DNA from: Paenibacillus psychroresistens
GTDB lineage: Bacteria; Bacillota; Bacilli; Paenibacillales; NBRC-103111
Length of the DNA stretch: 64,000 nt
Assembly: GCF_009728935.1 (NCBI RefSeq)
Contig: NZ_CP034235.1
Span: forward strand, 4,626,001-4,690,000
Reading direction: 5' to 3'
The notes under the pieces are model-generated. The model searched no databases. It was given only the letters and a program-made list of their open reading frames with translations, and was not told the origin of the DNA. Numbering within the stretch: position 1 is the first letter of the stretch; every line of letters begins with the position of its first letter. Position numbers and translations under genes: made by a program. This document shows, one piece after another, positions 43,601-51,571 of this stretch.

Positions 43601-44961
43601 GTATTCGCACCGCCAGTCGACACTACTTTAAACAGTCGAGAAGCATGTGAAGCTAAATTAACTGAACTAAATCCTGAATTAAAAGTGCCTAGATTCGTGT
43701 GGCTCCAAAGATCGCGGACTGAAGCAGCCCCATTCAAGCCAATATCCTGCCAATTAACAGAAACGGTTGCAGCCGAACTTCCTAGGTTATAAAGTCCGAC
43801 GGTGTAGCTGCCATCCCCGTTATTGGCATACCAAACCTGTTGATCTGTTTCCATGGATAAAGGATGTGCCGGTTTACCCGCCTGATTAACAGCAATCACT
43901 TCATCGTTCGTCAGAAGCTGAATACCAAAGCTGTCTAAGTTAGTTAAATCATTTCCCGTATACAATTGGGCTGATGACATAGACCATAAACTCATCGCAG
44001 TCTGACGCTCGTCTTGTGTCAAACCATCCATAGCGCCATTACCAACATTCAGCGAATCAAAATCATTCCAGCCTCCTGGCCCTGCATCTCGCCACCACAA
44101 TGCTGCAATAGGGAAAAGTCGGGATATGCTCGACCATTCTGTTAAAGAAACACCTGGTTTATAGCTTTCCACATCCCAATCCACACGCCAGCCATTAGCA
44201 TATTTTTTCCAGAAATCTACGTAATTGTGATCTAGAGCCCATGAAAGCTCAAACCAGATATGGTGCGGAGCCAAAGCCTGAGACCAAGCTTTCACATCAT
44301 CACGAGAATCAATGCTCGTATCGTTATGTCCAGATCCTGGCGTAACGCTATCAAATTTGAGGAAATCAATGCCCCACTCGCCATAAAGATCTGCAATCGA
44401 ATTGATATATTTCTGAGCACAAGGATTTGAGAAATCCATTTTATAACCTATGCCCCAATAATCTCCTGTTACTAAAGGCTGCGCCGCAATATCTTGCATA
44501 GTACAGCCCGGTGCTCCATAAATGGGCAGGTCGTCATTATAGGCTTGTGGCGACAGGCCTGGAATTCCATAAATACCGATTGTTTGCCCATTATTATGCA
44601 CATAATCGATGACTTCTTGAAAGCCATTTGGATAAAGCGTAGTACTAGGTATCGGACGGCCATAGCCATCCATCCCCCCGTTCCATGCTGCATCTATATG
44701 TATAGCATTGTAGCCATGAGCTTGCAGCTTAGTATGCATCGCGTCGGATTGAGCTTTAATTTGCGCCGCGGAAATCCATGTAGATCCAGCATTGCTATAA
44801 ACCTGCATACTATAACTGCTCCAGCCCATAAAAGGTTTTTGAGCTAATCCGTTATCAGCTGCTTTAACAACATTGGTTTGTGGAATTAGAATAGCTAGCT
44901 GTGCCATATAAAAAATGATCACCAAAAGCAGCAGCCTTGTTTTTTTATTGAATAATGTCAT
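39703..44961 (-). CDS. Large modular secreted GH27 alpha-galactosidase-like protein
   Basis: A 1752-aa secreted enzyme. Signal peptide about 1-35; GH27 domain about 37-450 with nucleophile Asp204 (LKFDSVTPG) and candidate acid/base Asp263 (WRVDWDVES). Behind it are alternating modules: X2-type Ig domains (about 495-584, 588-677, 805-897, 1152-1243, 1378-1454) and a 115-aa module marked by YTGxW, GDYxxDVH, DIYVDNVFKQT and YMLLDK (686-804, 906-1022, 1034-1151, 1257-1377, 1455-1550). Two atrophied-Ig-like domains end it (1558-1649, 1655-1744). There is no anchor motif. Two joints are chimeric: a module stub at 455-475, and X2-5 fused to a headless last module at 1454. Likely removes galactose from plant galactans or galactomannan; substrate inferred. 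Confidence 0.87.
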   Translation of the reverse strand: MTLFNKKTRLLLLVIIFYMAQLAILIPQTNVVKAADNGLAQKPFMGWSSYSMQVYSNAGSTWISAAQIKAQSDAMHTKLQAHGYNAIHIDAAWNGGMDGYGRPIPSTTLYPNGFQEVIDYVHNNGQTIGIYGIPGLSPQAYNDDLPIYGAPGCTMQDIAAQPLVTGDYWGIGYKMDFSNPCAQKYINSIADLYGEWGIDFLKFDSVTPGSGHNDTSIDSRDDVKAWSQALAPHHIWFELSWALDHNYVDFWKKYANGWRVDWDVESYKPGVSLTEWSSISRLFPIAALWWRDAGPGGWNDFDSLNVGNGAMDGLTQDERQTAMSLWSMSSAQLYTGNDLTNLDSFGIQLLTNDEVIAVNQAGKPAHPLSMETDQQVWYANNGDGSYTVGLYNLGSSAATVSVNWQDIGLNGAASVRDLWSHTNLGTFNSGFSSVNLASHASRLFKVVSTGGANTLNNDDTGIKYTGDWTRSSGRAPAGSTQDLAITVSDSLAQNSTISPSTGSFDKKTAVQADVTTTMTLSGNTLSSIANNGASLVAGTDYTVSGNQVTIKKEYLAARQLGTVSLKFTFSAGNPQTLTITVSDSSLQNSKVSPSAVSFDQKAGAQADVALTLALNGNTLESINNGTTNLIAGTDYTISGTVVTLKKEYLAGLATGTTNMTFSFNAGAAQTVALIVRNSAIGGSISLNDDNASITYTGTWNHSTGRGVGDYQNDVHWTETNNDSFEYAFTGTGIEMITELDPSQGAMDIYVDNVLKQTISTNNIGRLAQQTVYSITGLSAGSHTFKAVKKSGFFMLLDKIRVITADLITPSTASFDKKPANQADITTTMTVYGSVYGNSLSGITNGGATLISGTDYTVASDLVTVKKAYLAAQPLGINNLDFSFSGGANQTLIVTISDSDTQLSTVSVNDNDPGITYSGSWGHSTGRGLGDYLDDVHYTEANDAYFEYAFSGTGIDLITEKDSSQGDVDIYVDNVFKQTVSTYNDSRLIQQTVYSISGLSNGAHTIKAVKKSGGYMLLDKFNVSAPIVISTPKVSINDNDPGITYSGSWGQSTGRGLGDYLDDVHYTETNDAYFEYAFTGTGFDLITEKDSNQGDVDVYVDNVLKQTVSTFNASRLVQQTVYSVSGLSDGSHTVKAVKKSGTYMLLDKLNIIATVAISPTSRSFDKKVSAQADVSTTMTLNGNTLSSITNSGTPLVLNTDYTVSGNEVTIKKAYLAGKSVGTTNLILTFSGGGTLTFAVAISDSTEPVNPTVPAAGASYSLNNDDSRIAYTGAWQRSSNRGLGDYRNDVQFTEANDAYFEYAFSGTGIELVTEKDVSQGDMDIYVDNVFKQTVSAYSPNRLVQYTVYSITGLSDGAHTLKAVKKSGSYMLLDKLKVIVADLIGPATGSFDKGSAVKTDVTTTILQSATLLTRIVNGDTALVLGTDYTVSGSTITIKKGYLAAQPVGTTKLTFSFSGDYQDDVHLTTANNDYYEYSFKGTGIQVITEKASNLGNIDIYVDGVFKQTINTFNSTRLVQQTVYSLAGLSNTVHTIKVVKKSGAYMLADKLSFTSSLAPLPNKDAVDADKATLAIGYTIPDSSSSVTHNLSLPLTGGNGTTISWSSDKISTISDSGIVTRPTFTKGDKSVVLTAKINKGNAKETKKFTVTVTKLAQSNAEAVAADKDLLAIGYINPDKANSVTKNITLPLVGSNGTTISWSSNKPTTISNNGTVVRPVFESGNKDVTLTATITKGSSNETKKFNLTVKKLDKTHNHH

Positions 44962-44995
44962 CTATTATCTCTCCTTTATTATCTAAATTAAGTTA

Positions 44996-45020
44996 CCCTC
45001 CCCGATTACTGCTAGGAGGG
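44996..45020 (-). repeat. Hairpin between the two GH27 genes
   Basis: CCCTCC and GGAGGG form a 6-bp GC-rich stem with a 13-nt loop in the 76-bp gap. The following minus-strand sequence TAACTTAATTT is a poor T run, so it may be a weak terminator or an RNA-stability stem. Confidence 0.35.
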
Positions 45021-45037
45021 ACTATGATGAGTTAAGC

Positions 45038-47500
45038 CTATGGAGTAACTCTTAATGAATCCGTGAGCATAAACGTTCCTGTTTTTTTCACAGCTTTAAA
45101 GGTATGCGAAGCATTGGTCAATCCGGTAATACTGTACAAGCTTTGTTGGGTTAATCGGGTCGCATTATACGTACTAACCGTTTGTTTAAACACATTGTCA
45201 ATATAGATATCTACATCGCCTTGTCCTGCTTCCTTTTCCGAAATCCATTCAATTCCTGTGCCTATAAATGTAAATTGAACGTAGTCATTATTCGTCGAAG
45301 TATAGTGGATATCATTGTTATAATCGCCGAAACCTCTATTTCCATTAAGTGTCCATGTCCCTGAATATGTCATGCCCGCAGCGGTATTGTTGTACTGAAT
45401 CTTACTGCCGCCCGTAAAACTTATGCGATCCAATAGCATATAAGTGCCTGTTTTCTTAATTCCTTTAATAGTGTGTGAACCACTGGATAAGCCTGTTATA
45501 CTATACACGGTTTGTTGAGCCAATCTGGTTGCGTTATAGGTGTTAACGGTTTGTTTAAATACACCATCTACATAAATGTCTATATTCCCTTGAGCAGAAT
45601 CCTTTTCAGTTACGACCTCAACACCCGTTCCAGTAAACGAATATTGAAAATAATCATTGTTAGTGGATGTGTAATGCACATCATCCTTGTAATCGCCAAA
45701 ACCTCTGCTGCCGTTCAAAGTCCATGAACCAGAATAGGTAATCCCAGCGTCTGTGTCATTGATAGGAATCGGAGTTGCAACACTAAAGACTAATTTATCA
45801 AGCAGCATATACGTTCCTGTCTTTTTCACCCCCTTAATCGTATGGGAAGCATTGGACAAGCCGGTAATGCTGTACACGGTTTGCTGGACTAATCGCGTAG
45901 CATTGTAGGTGCTAACCGTTTGTTTAAATACACCATCTACATAAATATCCACATTTCCTTGGGAGGAATCTTTTTCTGTAATCACATCAACGCCTGTGCC
46001 TTTGAACGTATATTCGAAGTAATCGTTGTTGGTCTGAGTGAATTGAACATCATTCTGATAATCACCAAAACCTCTGTTATAGCTTCTCTGCCAAGCACCA
46101 GTGTATTTTACCAAGGTATCATCATTATTGGCTGTTACAGTTCCGCCATTAGTCACGACTCTAAGCAATCGCGAGGCATGGGAAGGTAAGCTGGTTGAGC
46201 TGAAGCTGGAATTAAATGTGCCTAAGTCGGTATGCGTCCACAAATCTCTAACGGTTGCCGATCCATTCAAGCCAATATCGTTCCAATTCACAGTAACCGT
46301 AGCAGCGGCACTCCCGAGATTATACAAGCCAACTGTATAGCTGCCGTCGCCATTATTGGCGTACCAAACCTGCTGGTTAGTAGTCGTAACTGCTCCGACT
46401 GGATGTGCCGGATGACCTGCCTGATTTACCGCAATAACCTCATCATTGGTCAATAAACTAATCCCAAATGCGTCCAAATTGGTCAAATCATTGCCTGTGT
46501 ACAATTGCGCTGAAGACATCGACCATAATGACATAGCCGTACGCCGTTCATCCTGAGTCAACCCATCCATCGCACCATTACCAATATCCAAGGAATCAAA
46601 ATCATTCCATCCCCCTGGACCCGCATCTCTCCACCATAACTCCGCATCTGGAAAAAGCCGGACATTACTAGCCCAATTTGTTAAGGAAACACCGGGGTCA
46701 TAACTTTCCACATCCCAGTTAACTCGCCAGCCGTTGGCTTTCGATTTCCAGAGGTCTATGTAATTATGATCCAACGCCCAGGAAAGCTCGAACCAGATAT
46801 TATGTGGAAGCAATGCTGCAGCCCATGCTGTAACATCGTCACGTGAATCAATAGAAGTATCGTTATGCCCAGATCCTGGTGTTACACTATCGAATTTAAC
46901 AAAATCGACGCCCCATGAAGCGATAAGATTCGCTACCGAGTTAATATAGCTCTGTGCACAGGGATTACTGAAATCCATTTTATAACCAATATTCCAATAA
47001 TCTGCTGTTCTTAATGGCGTGACAACAAAATCCTGCATTGTGCAGCCTGGTGCTCCGAAAACAGGCAAATCTGCATTATAAGCTGCTGGTGACATACCGG
47101 GAATCATATAAATCCCGATTTTTTGTCCATTGGCATGAACATAATTGACTAAGTTCGTAAATCCACTTGGATATAAGGCCGTGCTTGGCACTGGACGTCC
47201 ATATCCATCAATGCCTCCATTCCAAGCCGCATCAATATTGATATAATTGTAGCCGTGAGATTGAAGGATCGTATGCATGGCATCCGATTGTGCTTTAATC
47301 TGTGTTTCATTGATCCATGTAGATCCAGCATTGCTGTAAACCTGCATACTATAGCTGCTCCAGCCCATTAATGGCTTTTGAGCAAGACCGTTGTTAGAAG
47401 CTTTCACTACATTTGAATTTGGGTTAACCGCAAGGAATGCAGCAGCAAAGAAGATAATGGCCAAAAGCCAAAACCGCGTTTTATTTATTAAGCTATTCAC
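45038..47500 (-). CDS. Modular secreted GH27 alpha-galactosidase-like protein
   Basis: An 820-aa paralogue of the next gene. Signal peptide about 1-35, GH27 domain about 37-452 (nucleophile Asp204 in VKFDSVTPG, acid/base Asp263 in WRVNWDVES), then three 115-aa modules (457-576, 579-697, 701-820) and no X2 or terminal Ig domains. The catalytic domains are about four-fifths identical by eye, so this is a recent tandem duplication. Residue 261 is Asn here and Asp in the paralogue, close to the acid/base. The start is a GTG at 47498-47500 with AAAGGAG 12 nt upstream. A promoter with a cre-like site precedes it. Confidence 0.87.
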   Translation of the reverse strand: MNSLINKTRFWLLAIIFFAAAFLAVNPNSNVVKASNNGLAQKPLMGWSSYSMQVYSNAGSTWINETQIKAQSDAMHTILQSHGYNYINIDAAWNGGIDGYGRPVPSTALYPSGFTNLVNYVHANGQKIGIYMIPGMSPAAYNADLPVFGAPGCTMQDFVVTPLRTADYWNIGYKMDFSNPCAQSYINSVANLIASWGVDFVKFDSVTPGSGHNDTSIDSRDDVTAWAAALLPHNIWFELSWALDHNYIDLWKSKANGWRVNWDVESYDPGVSLTNWASNVRLFPDAELWWRDAGPGGWNDFDSLDIGNGAMDGLTQDERRTAMSLWSMSSAQLYTGNDLTNLDAFGISLLTNDEVIAVNQAGHPAHPVGAVTTTNQQVWYANNGDGSYTVGLYNLGSAAATVTVNWNDIGLNGSATVRDLWTHTDLGTFNSSFSSTSLPSHASRLLRVVTNGGTVTANNDDTLVKYTGAWQRSYNRGFGDYQNDVQFTQTNNDYFEYTFKGTGVDVITEKDSSQGNVDIYVDGVFKQTVSTYNATRLVQQTVYSITGLSNASHTIKGVKKTGTYMLLDKLVFSVATPIPINDTDAGITYSGSWTLNGSRGFGDYKDDVHYTSTNNDYFQYSFTGTGVEVVTEKDSAQGNIDIYVDGVFKQTVNTYNATRLAQQTVYSITGLSSGSHTIKGIKKTGTYMLLDRISFTGGSKIQYNNTAAGMTYSGTWTLNGNRGFGDYNNDIHYTSTNNDYVQFTFIGTGIEWISEKEAGQGDVDIYIDNVFKQTVSTYNATRLTQQSLYSITGLTNASHTFKAVKKTGTFMLTDSLRVTP

Positions 47501-47543
47501 CTATAATACAACTCCTTTTTATTGTTCAATTGATAAAGCTTTA

Positions 47544-47573
47544 ATTATGTGAGCGCTGTCATTTTCTAGTAAA
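47544..47573 (-). promoter_or_regulatory. GH27 promoter with cre-like site
   Basis: Minus strand TTTACT (47568-47573), 18 bp, CATAAT (47544-47549). TGACAGCGCTCACA (47548-47561) lies in the spacer and matches the CcpA cre consensus at 12 of 14 positions, so glucose repression is likely. The promoter overlaps the T run of the upstream terminator. Confidence 0.5.
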
Positions 47574-47608
47574 AATTAGGTGCTTTATTTTGCAATAAAG
47601 CACCTAAT
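47570..47608 (-). terminator. Terminator after the Lpl-type lipoprotein gene
   Basis: A perfect 15-bp stem (47575-47589 with 47594-47608, 4-nt loop) followed by TTTTTA on the minus strand. One of the strongest terminators in the window. Confidence 0.85.
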
Positions 47609-47625
47609 CTAGTTACTAACCTTGC

Positions 47626-49323
47626 TTATTTTGCTGTTGCATCATAAGCCTTTTGCATGATTTCAAGGTAACGGCTAAGCTTTAAGTTATCCAAGCCTTT
47701 TACATAAGCATCCCAATCCTTATTCAAATCTTTGTTGCCTGTAATAAATTGAAGCTCGCCTTGCTCGATATAATTCTTAATGTTAGTTTGCAGCATTGTT
47801 GACTCATCCGCATCCGCAGGATCTACCCAAACTGCCCAAAGTGGGAAAAGCTCTTTTGGCTCGTGGCCTTGGTACAACAATGTAGCATCATAAAGTCTGC
47901 GTTCATAACCGGATGATTTGTAAATTTCTGTTGAAGCAACCCAGCTATCTCTATATTCTTTTGGTTGGTAGAAATGTCCCATTCCGCTCCAGCCAGTGTT
48001 ATGTGGTGCAGCTCCATCAACTTGTGGAATTGGAGCGAATGCAGCAGCTACATCTTTACCCAATGCTTTTTCATCTGCTGTTGGTTTTCTCCAAATTACG
48101 CCTTCTTTACCTGATGATGAATTCGTTTGACCTTCTGGTGTATACATATAATCTACCATCTTGATTAAAGCAATTTGTGCTTCTTTGCTAGCTTTATTCG
48201 TAATTACGAATTTTGCTCCTGGAGTAACACCACCACCATCATGAGTTGCAAATGAAGCATGTGGACCTGTTAAAGGAGGAACTGCGTTATAATCTTTGGA
48301 ATATTTATTACCGTCATCAATATTTACGAAAATCGCTGGATGCATACCTGCGCCTGCTCCAAGAATTTGAGCATTGCCGTTTTCACCAATCTTTTTGAAA
48401 GCTTCTGCGTTTTGTGTAAATGCACCTAGATCAATTAAACCTTCATCATATAAGGATTTAATGTAAGCAAGGCCTTCTTTCCACTCTGGTTTGTTAGCTG
48501 CAGTGTCGACTTTACCGTTTACTAAGTTCAAGTAGTTGCGATCGTCATCATAGATAAAGCCATTCATTAAGAAAGGAATTAATCTAACTCCAAAATCTTC
48601 TTTTGATCCGCTTAATGGAACTTCATCTTTTTTACCGTTGCCATTTGGATCATTGTTTTTGAAAGCTTTAAGCACTGTTTTGAACTCTTCTGTTGTTGTA
48701 GGCATTGTAAGCTTTAATTTATCCAACCATGTAGTGTTTAACCACATTTTATTAGCATACGAGCAATGGAAGCATTGCGTGTAAGAAACCAAGCCATAGA
48801 TATTACCATCTGGTGAAGTATTATACGCTTTCAAATCTGGGTGAGCTTCCATAGCTGCTGTAATATTCGGTGCATATTGTGCGATCAAATCATTCAAAGG
48901 AAGGAAAACACCTTGCTTACCATACTTAACCACATCAGCTTGTGTGAATTGGTCAATATAAGCCGTCAAGATATACGCTTCTGGATAATCGCCACTTGCT
49001 AAAGAAATTTGTCTTTTTTCTTTGGCACCATCACCAGGAACCGTTTCAAATTTAAATTTAGCGTTGAATTTTTCTTCAAGCAATTTAGTAAATGCGTTTG
49101 TATTCAATTCTGTACCCGTTTCTTGAACTGCAAAAACTTTAATATCTACTGGTGCAGCATTTGTAGCTTCAGGTGCAGTTGTTTCAGCAGCAGGTGCTTC
49201 AGTTGCTCCTGAGCTAGCTGCGGTACTTGCAGCAGGTGTAGTATCCTCTTTTTTAGAACATGCTGCTAGGAAAATCGTAACCATTAATACCAAAACCAAT
49301 GAACTCAATAGACTCTTTTTCAA
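47626..49323 (-). CDS. Extracellular solute-binding lipoprotein (LplA-type)
   Basis: A 565-aa sugar-binding lipoprotein. I set the start at TTG 49321-49323, 9 nt after AAAAGGGAG; the frame is open to 49344. The signal ends in LAAC with Cys22 and is followed by an Ala/Thr/Glu-rich linker to about residue 58. The long form (over 500 aa) with FKNNDPNGNGKKDEVPLSG, a Ca2+-loop-like block, is typical of the LplA/YtcQ group that pairs with LplB and LplC permeases. Last gene of the transporter operon. Substrate is probably the galactoside fragments released by the GH27 enzymes next to it (inference). Confidence 0.88.
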   Translation of the reverse strand: MKKSLLSSLVLVLMVTIFLAACSKKEDTTPAASTAASSGATEAPAAETTAPEATNAAPVDIKVFAVQETGTELNTNAFTKLLEEKFNAKFKFETVPGDGAKEKRQISLASGDYPEAYILTAYIDQFTQADVVKYGKQGVFLPLNDLIAQYAPNITAAMEAHPDLKAYNTSPDGNIYGLVSYTQCFHCSYANKMWLNTTWLDKLKLTMPTTTEEFKTVLKAFKNNDPNGNGKKDEVPLSGSKEDFGVRLIPFLMNGFIYDDDRNYLNLVNGKVDTAANKPEWKEGLAYIKSLYDEGLIDLGAFTQNAEAFKKIGENGNAQILGAGAGMHPAIFVNIDDGNKYSKDYNAVPPLTGPHASFATHDGGGVTPGAKFVITNKASKEAQIALIKMVDYMYTPEGQTNSSSGKEGVIWRKPTADEKALGKDVAAAFAPIPQVDGAAPHNTGWSGMGHFYQPKEYRDSWVASTEIYKSSGYERRLYDATLLYQGHEPKELFPLWAVWVDPADADESTMLQTNIKNYIEQGELQFITGNKDLNKDWDAYVKGLDNLKLSRYLEIMQKAYDATAK

Positions 49324-49446
49324 TTTTATCCGCTCCCTTTTCAATTTTCAGGTTTTCATTACTTCATTAAAATTTACGTTTCTTAAACCTTTATACGCTT
49401 ACATATAAATCGCCCCTTTCATAATAGCTTTTTAACAGCCATTTCA

Positions 49447-50352
49447 CTAGCCCTTCACAGAACCTACCAATAACCCCTGGGTAAAGAAACGCTGTACGAA
49501 TGGATAGATCATTAGGACTGGAAGACTGGAAACAACGATTAATGAATACTTTAATAATTCAGATAGCTGCTGTCTTTCCACTAGTTTCAAGGCATCTTGA
49601 CCATTTGAGCTGTTGTTAAGAATAATAATGCTTCTTAGAATTAGCTGAAGCGGGAAGAGCTTATCCGACTTAAGGTAAATCAAGGCATCAAAGTAGGCAT
49701 TCCACTGACCAACGGCATAGAATAAGGCTAGAACCGCAATAACCGGTTTAGATAATGGGATAACCACACTGCGGATAAATCTAAAATCACTGCAGCCATC
49801 AATATCACTGGCATCAATTAATTCATCAGGAATTGAGGATTGGAAGAATGTTCGAGCAATAATAACCTGATAGGCATATACGGCACTAGGAATCAAAACT
49901 GCCCACCTTGTATCGATTAAATGCATTTGCTTGACAACCATGTAGGTTGGAATTAAACCACCGTTAAATAATAGCGTGAACGTAATCAACATCATCAATA
50001 TGGTTCGCCCATAAAAAGTTCTACGTGAGATCGGATAAGCAATCATAATGGTTAAAAATACACTGATTGCCGCTCCTGCTGTCGTATATATCAGAGAATT
50101 TACATAACCGGTTACAACTTGAGGTGTCCGTAGTAAAGTTTCATATCCCTTTAACGACAGCTCGACAGGCCATAGCCAAACTCGACCCGAGGTTACCGCA
50201 TTTGGACTGCTAAAGGAGCTGCTTAGTACATAAATCAGAGGATATAAAACGACAACTACTATAATGCTCAGTACCACATATATACAAATTAAAAATATTT
50301 TATCGCCTAAAGAATCTTTTATTGTAGTTTTCTTAGCTGAAATAGCCGCCAT
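49447..50352 (-). CDS. Sugar ABC transporter permease (LplC-type)
   Basis: A 301-aa permease with six helices; the EAA loop is DELIDASDIDGCSDFRFIRSVVIPLS. It ends LLVGSVKG, the usual tail of LplC permeases. The start at 50350-50352 has AAAAGGAAG upstream and lies 15 bp after the LplB stop. Forms the membrane channel with the LplB-type subunit; no ATPase gene is nearby, so a shared ATPase is presumed. Confidence 0.9.
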   Translation of the reverse strand: MAAISAKKTTIKDSLGDKIFLICIYVVLSIIVVVVLYPLIYVLSSSFSSPNAVTSGRVWLWPVELSLKGYETLLRTPQVVTGYVNSLIYTTAGAAISVFLTIMIAYPISRRTFYGRTILMMLITFTLLFNGGLIPTYMVVKQMHLIDTRWAVLIPSAVYAYQVIIARTFFQSSIPDELIDASDIDGCSDFRFIRSVVIPLSKPVIAVLALFYAVGQWNAYFDALIYLKSDKLFPLQLILRSIIILNNSSNGQDALKLVERQQLSELLKYSLIVVSSLPVLMIYPFVQRFFTQGLLVGSVKG

Positions 50353-50367
50353 CTTTGCACTTCCTTT

Positions 50368-51333
50368 TCACCACAGACTGTTTTTAGTAAATTTCTTGGA
50401 TAATGTGTTTACTGAAATCAATAGGATTAGATTAATGATTGAATTAAATAAACCAACTGCAGTAGCAAAGCTATAATTAGCATTTCTTAAACCAATGTCG
50501 TAGACATAAGTTGAGATTATTTGTGAATTCACCAGATTAAGCGGATTTTGCAGTAAATACATTTTCTCAAAGCCAATTGCCATGATACTACCAACGTTTA
50601 GTATAAGAATGATCGTAATGGTAGGTAATATCCCAGGGATGTCGATATGACGGATTTTCTGGAAGCGAGAAGCTCCATCTACACGGGCTGCCTCGTAAAG
50701 AGAAGAATCTACTCCTGCAAGCGCCGCCATATAGATAACAGCGGAATAGCCTGCATTTTGCCAAATATCCGACGTTACGTAAATGGCACGAAACATATCG
50801 GGTTTTCCCAGGAAATCAATCGAATCCATCCCAAAATGATTCATCGCTACATTAACGAAGCCAAGTCTCGGTGAGAGAAATAACATAATAATCGATACCA
50901 TAACTACCGTTGAGATAAAATAAGGAGCAAAGGAAACCAGTTGTACAAAGCGTTTGAACTTCCCGTTTCGGATTTCATTTAGCGCCAATGCTAGCATGAT
51001 GGGAATCGGAAACCCGATAATAAGGAGATACCCACTAATTAACAAAGTGTTTTTGATCAATTGCCAGAATAAAGGATTGTCAAAAAATAGTCTAAAAAAC
51101 CGGAAACCCACCCAAGGACTGCCCCAAATCCCTTTCATCACGTTGTAATCCTTAAAAGCTAGAACCGCATTTGTCATGGGTAAATATTTAAATATAAAAA
51201 AGTACAATACTGGCGGAACAATAAGCAGATATAATTGCCAGTGTTTTTTAAAGCTTTTTCTTGCTTCATGCATAAAGCCTGGTTTGTTCCTTCGCACCAC
51301 TGGCTGAATACTAGTTAGAATTTCTTTCTCCAA
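50368..51333 (-). CDS. Sugar ABC transporter permease (LplB-type)
   Basis: A 321-aa permease. A cytoplasmic N-terminal stretch is followed by six helices; the EAA loop is LYEAARVDGASRFQKIRHIDIPG. The start is TTG 51331-51333, 7 nt after AGGGGG. First gene of the LplB-LplC-lipoprotein operon, whose upstream region has a -10 box TACAAT (51410-51415) and a cre-like site (51379-51392). The AraC-type regulator encoded next is the likely activator. Confidence 0.9.
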   Translation of the reverse strand: MEKEILTSIQPVVRRNKPGFMHEARKSFKKHWQLYLLIVPPVLYFFIFKYLPMTNAVLAFKDYNVMKGIWGSPWVGFRFFRLFFDNPLFWQLIKNTLLISGYLLIIGFPIPIMLALALNEIRNGKFKRFVQLVSFAPYFISTVVMVSIIMLFLSPRLGFVNVAMNHFGMDSIDFLGKPDMFRAIYVTSDIWQNAGYSAVIYMAALAGVDSSLYEAARVDGASRFQKIRHIDIPGILPTITIILILNVGSIMAIGFEKMYLLQNPLNLVNSQIISTYVYDIGLRNANYSFATAVGLFNSIINLILLISVNTLSKKFTKNSLW

Positions 51334-51378
51334 ATCAATACCCCCTAATTAAAGCTTCTGTATAGTACTTCTAATGTT

Positions 51379-51392
51379 TGGTAGCGCTTTCT
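51379..51392 (-). promoter_or_regulatory. cre-like site before the Lpl operon
   Basis: Minus strand AGAAAGCGCTACCA matches the CcpA cre consensus TGWAAGCGYTWNCW at 13 of 14 positions. It lies just downstream of the presumed transcription start, a common roadblock position. Confidence 0.6.
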
Positions 51393-51531
51393 ACTCTGCT
51401 ACACGACTGATTGTATGTGATTCAGCAAGCACTTGAATAGGTACATTTGAGTCATTTTACGTACAAATACCCCTATTTTGAGGGGGCAATTGACCGTACT
51501 TACGTCCAATTCTCCAACAAAAGGGGTACTC

Positions 51532-51568
51532 AAAAAGAAAAGCCCTGACTGTAATGCAGCCAGGACTT
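51532..51568 (-). terminator. Terminator after the AraC-type regulator gene
   Basis: Minus strand: AAGTCCTG pairs with CAGGGCTT (one G-U pair) with an inner CTG/CAG stem, followed by TTCTTTTT. Confidence 0.7.
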
Positions 51569-51571
51569 GAG

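Noticed and set aside
40300-46135. CRISPR array or DNA satellite
   Set aside because: The spacing is about 270-350 bp, the units are diverged and translate in one frame into the same protein modules; no short identical repeats with unique spacers.
49345-49446. ATG-TAA minimal frame with a ribosome site between LplC and the lipoprotein gene
   Set aside because: A start-stop element may pause ribosomes, but a single occurrence in an AT-rich gap is expected by chance.
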